This document shows positions 63,514 through 64,000 of a DNA stretch of 64,000 nt, piece by piece. The notes below the pieces were generated by a model. That model saw nothing but the letters and a program-made list of their open reading frames with translations. It made no database searches and was not told the origin of the DNA. The position numbers and the translations under genes were made by a program. Within the stretch, counting starts at the first letter, position 1; every line of letters starts with the position of its first letter. The stretch is from Saprospiraceae bacterium. GTDB taxonomy: Bacteria > Bacteroidota > Bacteroidia > Chitinophagales > Saprospiraceae. The DNA is taken from the NCBI GenBank assembly GCA_021604865.1, contig BQJU01000001.1:248001-312000 (forward strand), in the 5' to 3' direction.

Positions 63514-64000
63514 CTAAAGATCCTTGACTCTGGCCAATCCATCCAGTGCAATTTGATAATCCGGTGCCATCGTTAGGGCCTGTTTGTAGTCAGCCTTGGC
63601 CTCTGCAATTTTGCCCAATTTTTCAGCGGCCAGTCCCCGGTAAGCATAAGCACGAATATGTAATGGAGAAACCTTGATGGTAATATCAAAAGCTTCATAA
63701 GCCTTTTGCGGATCATTTTTATCCAGGTAGAGTAATCCGGAATTGAAAAACGCTATTTCATTTTGTGCATCAAGGGAGGTGATCTTCTTATAATACTCCA
63801 GTGCTTTATCCAGGTCTCCCTGATCAGCATAAAAATCAGCTTTGGCTTGCAACGCATAAGCACTGGTGGAATCCACTTCTATGGCCGTGTCAAAAAACTT
63901 TTCAGCGAGACTGCCCTTGATACTGGCATGTAGTTGTCCTAAGTTGATCCATCCATCTACCAGATCGGGATCTAACTCAACGGCTTTCTGAAAACTATTG
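63514..64000 (-). CDS. Tetratricopeptide-repeat protein (5' end beyond window)
   Basis: 162 codons are visible and the frame stays open to the window edge, so the ATG at 63876 is internal. At least four TPR units are seen: NSFQKAVELDPDLVDGWINL, then FDTAIEVDSTSAYALQAKAD, LDKALEYYKKITSLDAQNEI and AYEAFDITIKVSPLHIRAYA, ending in YKQALTMAPDYQIALDGLAR. TPRs mediate protein-protein contacts; no other domain is visible in this part, and a signal peptide, if any, is outside. Function unknown. Confidence 0.8.
   Translation of the reverse strand, partial: NSFQKAVELDPDLVDGWINLGQLHASIKGSLAEKFFDTAIEVDSTSAYALQAKADFYADQGDLDKALEYYKKITSLDAQNEIAFFNSGLLYLDKNDPQKAYEAFDITIKVSPLHIRAYAYRGLAAEKLGKIAEAKADYKQALTMAPDYQIALDGLARVKDL

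Noticed and set aside
1-64000. tRNA or rRNA genes
   Set aside because: Intergenic regions were read for T-loop and cloverleaf patterns and none was convincing; short or unusual RNAs could be missed without a computed search.

Overview
The window looks like chromosomal DNA of a Bacteroidota bacterium, most likely a Saprospiria/Sphingobacteriia-type organism. Secreted proteins carry C-terminal type IX secretion (T9SS) sorting domains (18650-30760, 41521-43095, 46096-51144). Several promoters show the Bacteroidota -7 box TAnnTTTG, best at 17094-17125 with TTTG 20 nt upstream. Families typical of the phylum recur: DUF4294, two-component propeller repeats, two-domain alpha/beta E1 fusions, and ECF sigma factors paired with membrane anti-sigma proteins. 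No tRNA, rRNA, CRISPR array, transposase or phage gene was recognised. The genus cannot be fixed from sequence reading alone.

Layout. 1-6660: housekeeping (carB, cut by the left edge; grpE-dnaJ; a TlpA-like thioredoxin), then a PcfJ-like protein and a GNAT acetyltransferase. 6693-8297: AGCS sodium:amino-acid symporter. 8580-15633: a more AT-rich stretch with a propeller lipoprotein, an AraC regulator divergent from a zinc-type quinone/alcohol dehydrogenase, a KefF-KefC pair, MarC and a SnoaL-like protein; this reads as a reactive-electrophile and stress module. 15717-18557: an orphan membrane protein divergent from a LytTR regulator and a GNAT. 18650-30760: one 4036-residue T9SS surface protein. 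30956-37056: secreted esterase, a NarL-type response regulator with a TPR histidine kinase, and a DUF5691 protein. 37187-41315: GH109-like oxidoreductase, sugar nucleotidyltransferase, methyltransferase, VOC protein. 41521-51144: secreted PGRP amidase, a wrecked ECF sigma gene followed by an intact candidate dual-membrane-spanning anti-sigma protein, a PH-like membrane protein, and a 1682-residue protein built of 14 copies of a ~110-residue repeat. 51378-53511: small enzyme, lipoprotein, DUF4294. 53743-58942: secreted dienelactone hydrolase and two amidohydrolases in one direction. 59018-64000: fused E1 of a 2-oxoacid dehydrogenase, a truncated permease, Gfo/Idh/MocA oxidoreductase, membrane protein, TPR protein cut by the right edge.

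The most interesting signals outside plain annotation are: (1) the internally deleted sigma factor beside an intact protein that appears to run from cytoplasm through both membranes; (2) a dispersed family of ~69-bp inverted-repeat elements with ends CATGTTTGGAGGTC, one copy sitting exactly at the break of the truncated permease gene; (3) a 24-bp motif (21/24 identical) found upstream of both the response regulator and the giant surface protein, a candidate regulator site linking them; (4) the repeat architecture of the two giant secreted proteins; (5) a 7-bp inverted repeat with a 9-nt spacer just upstream of grpE.
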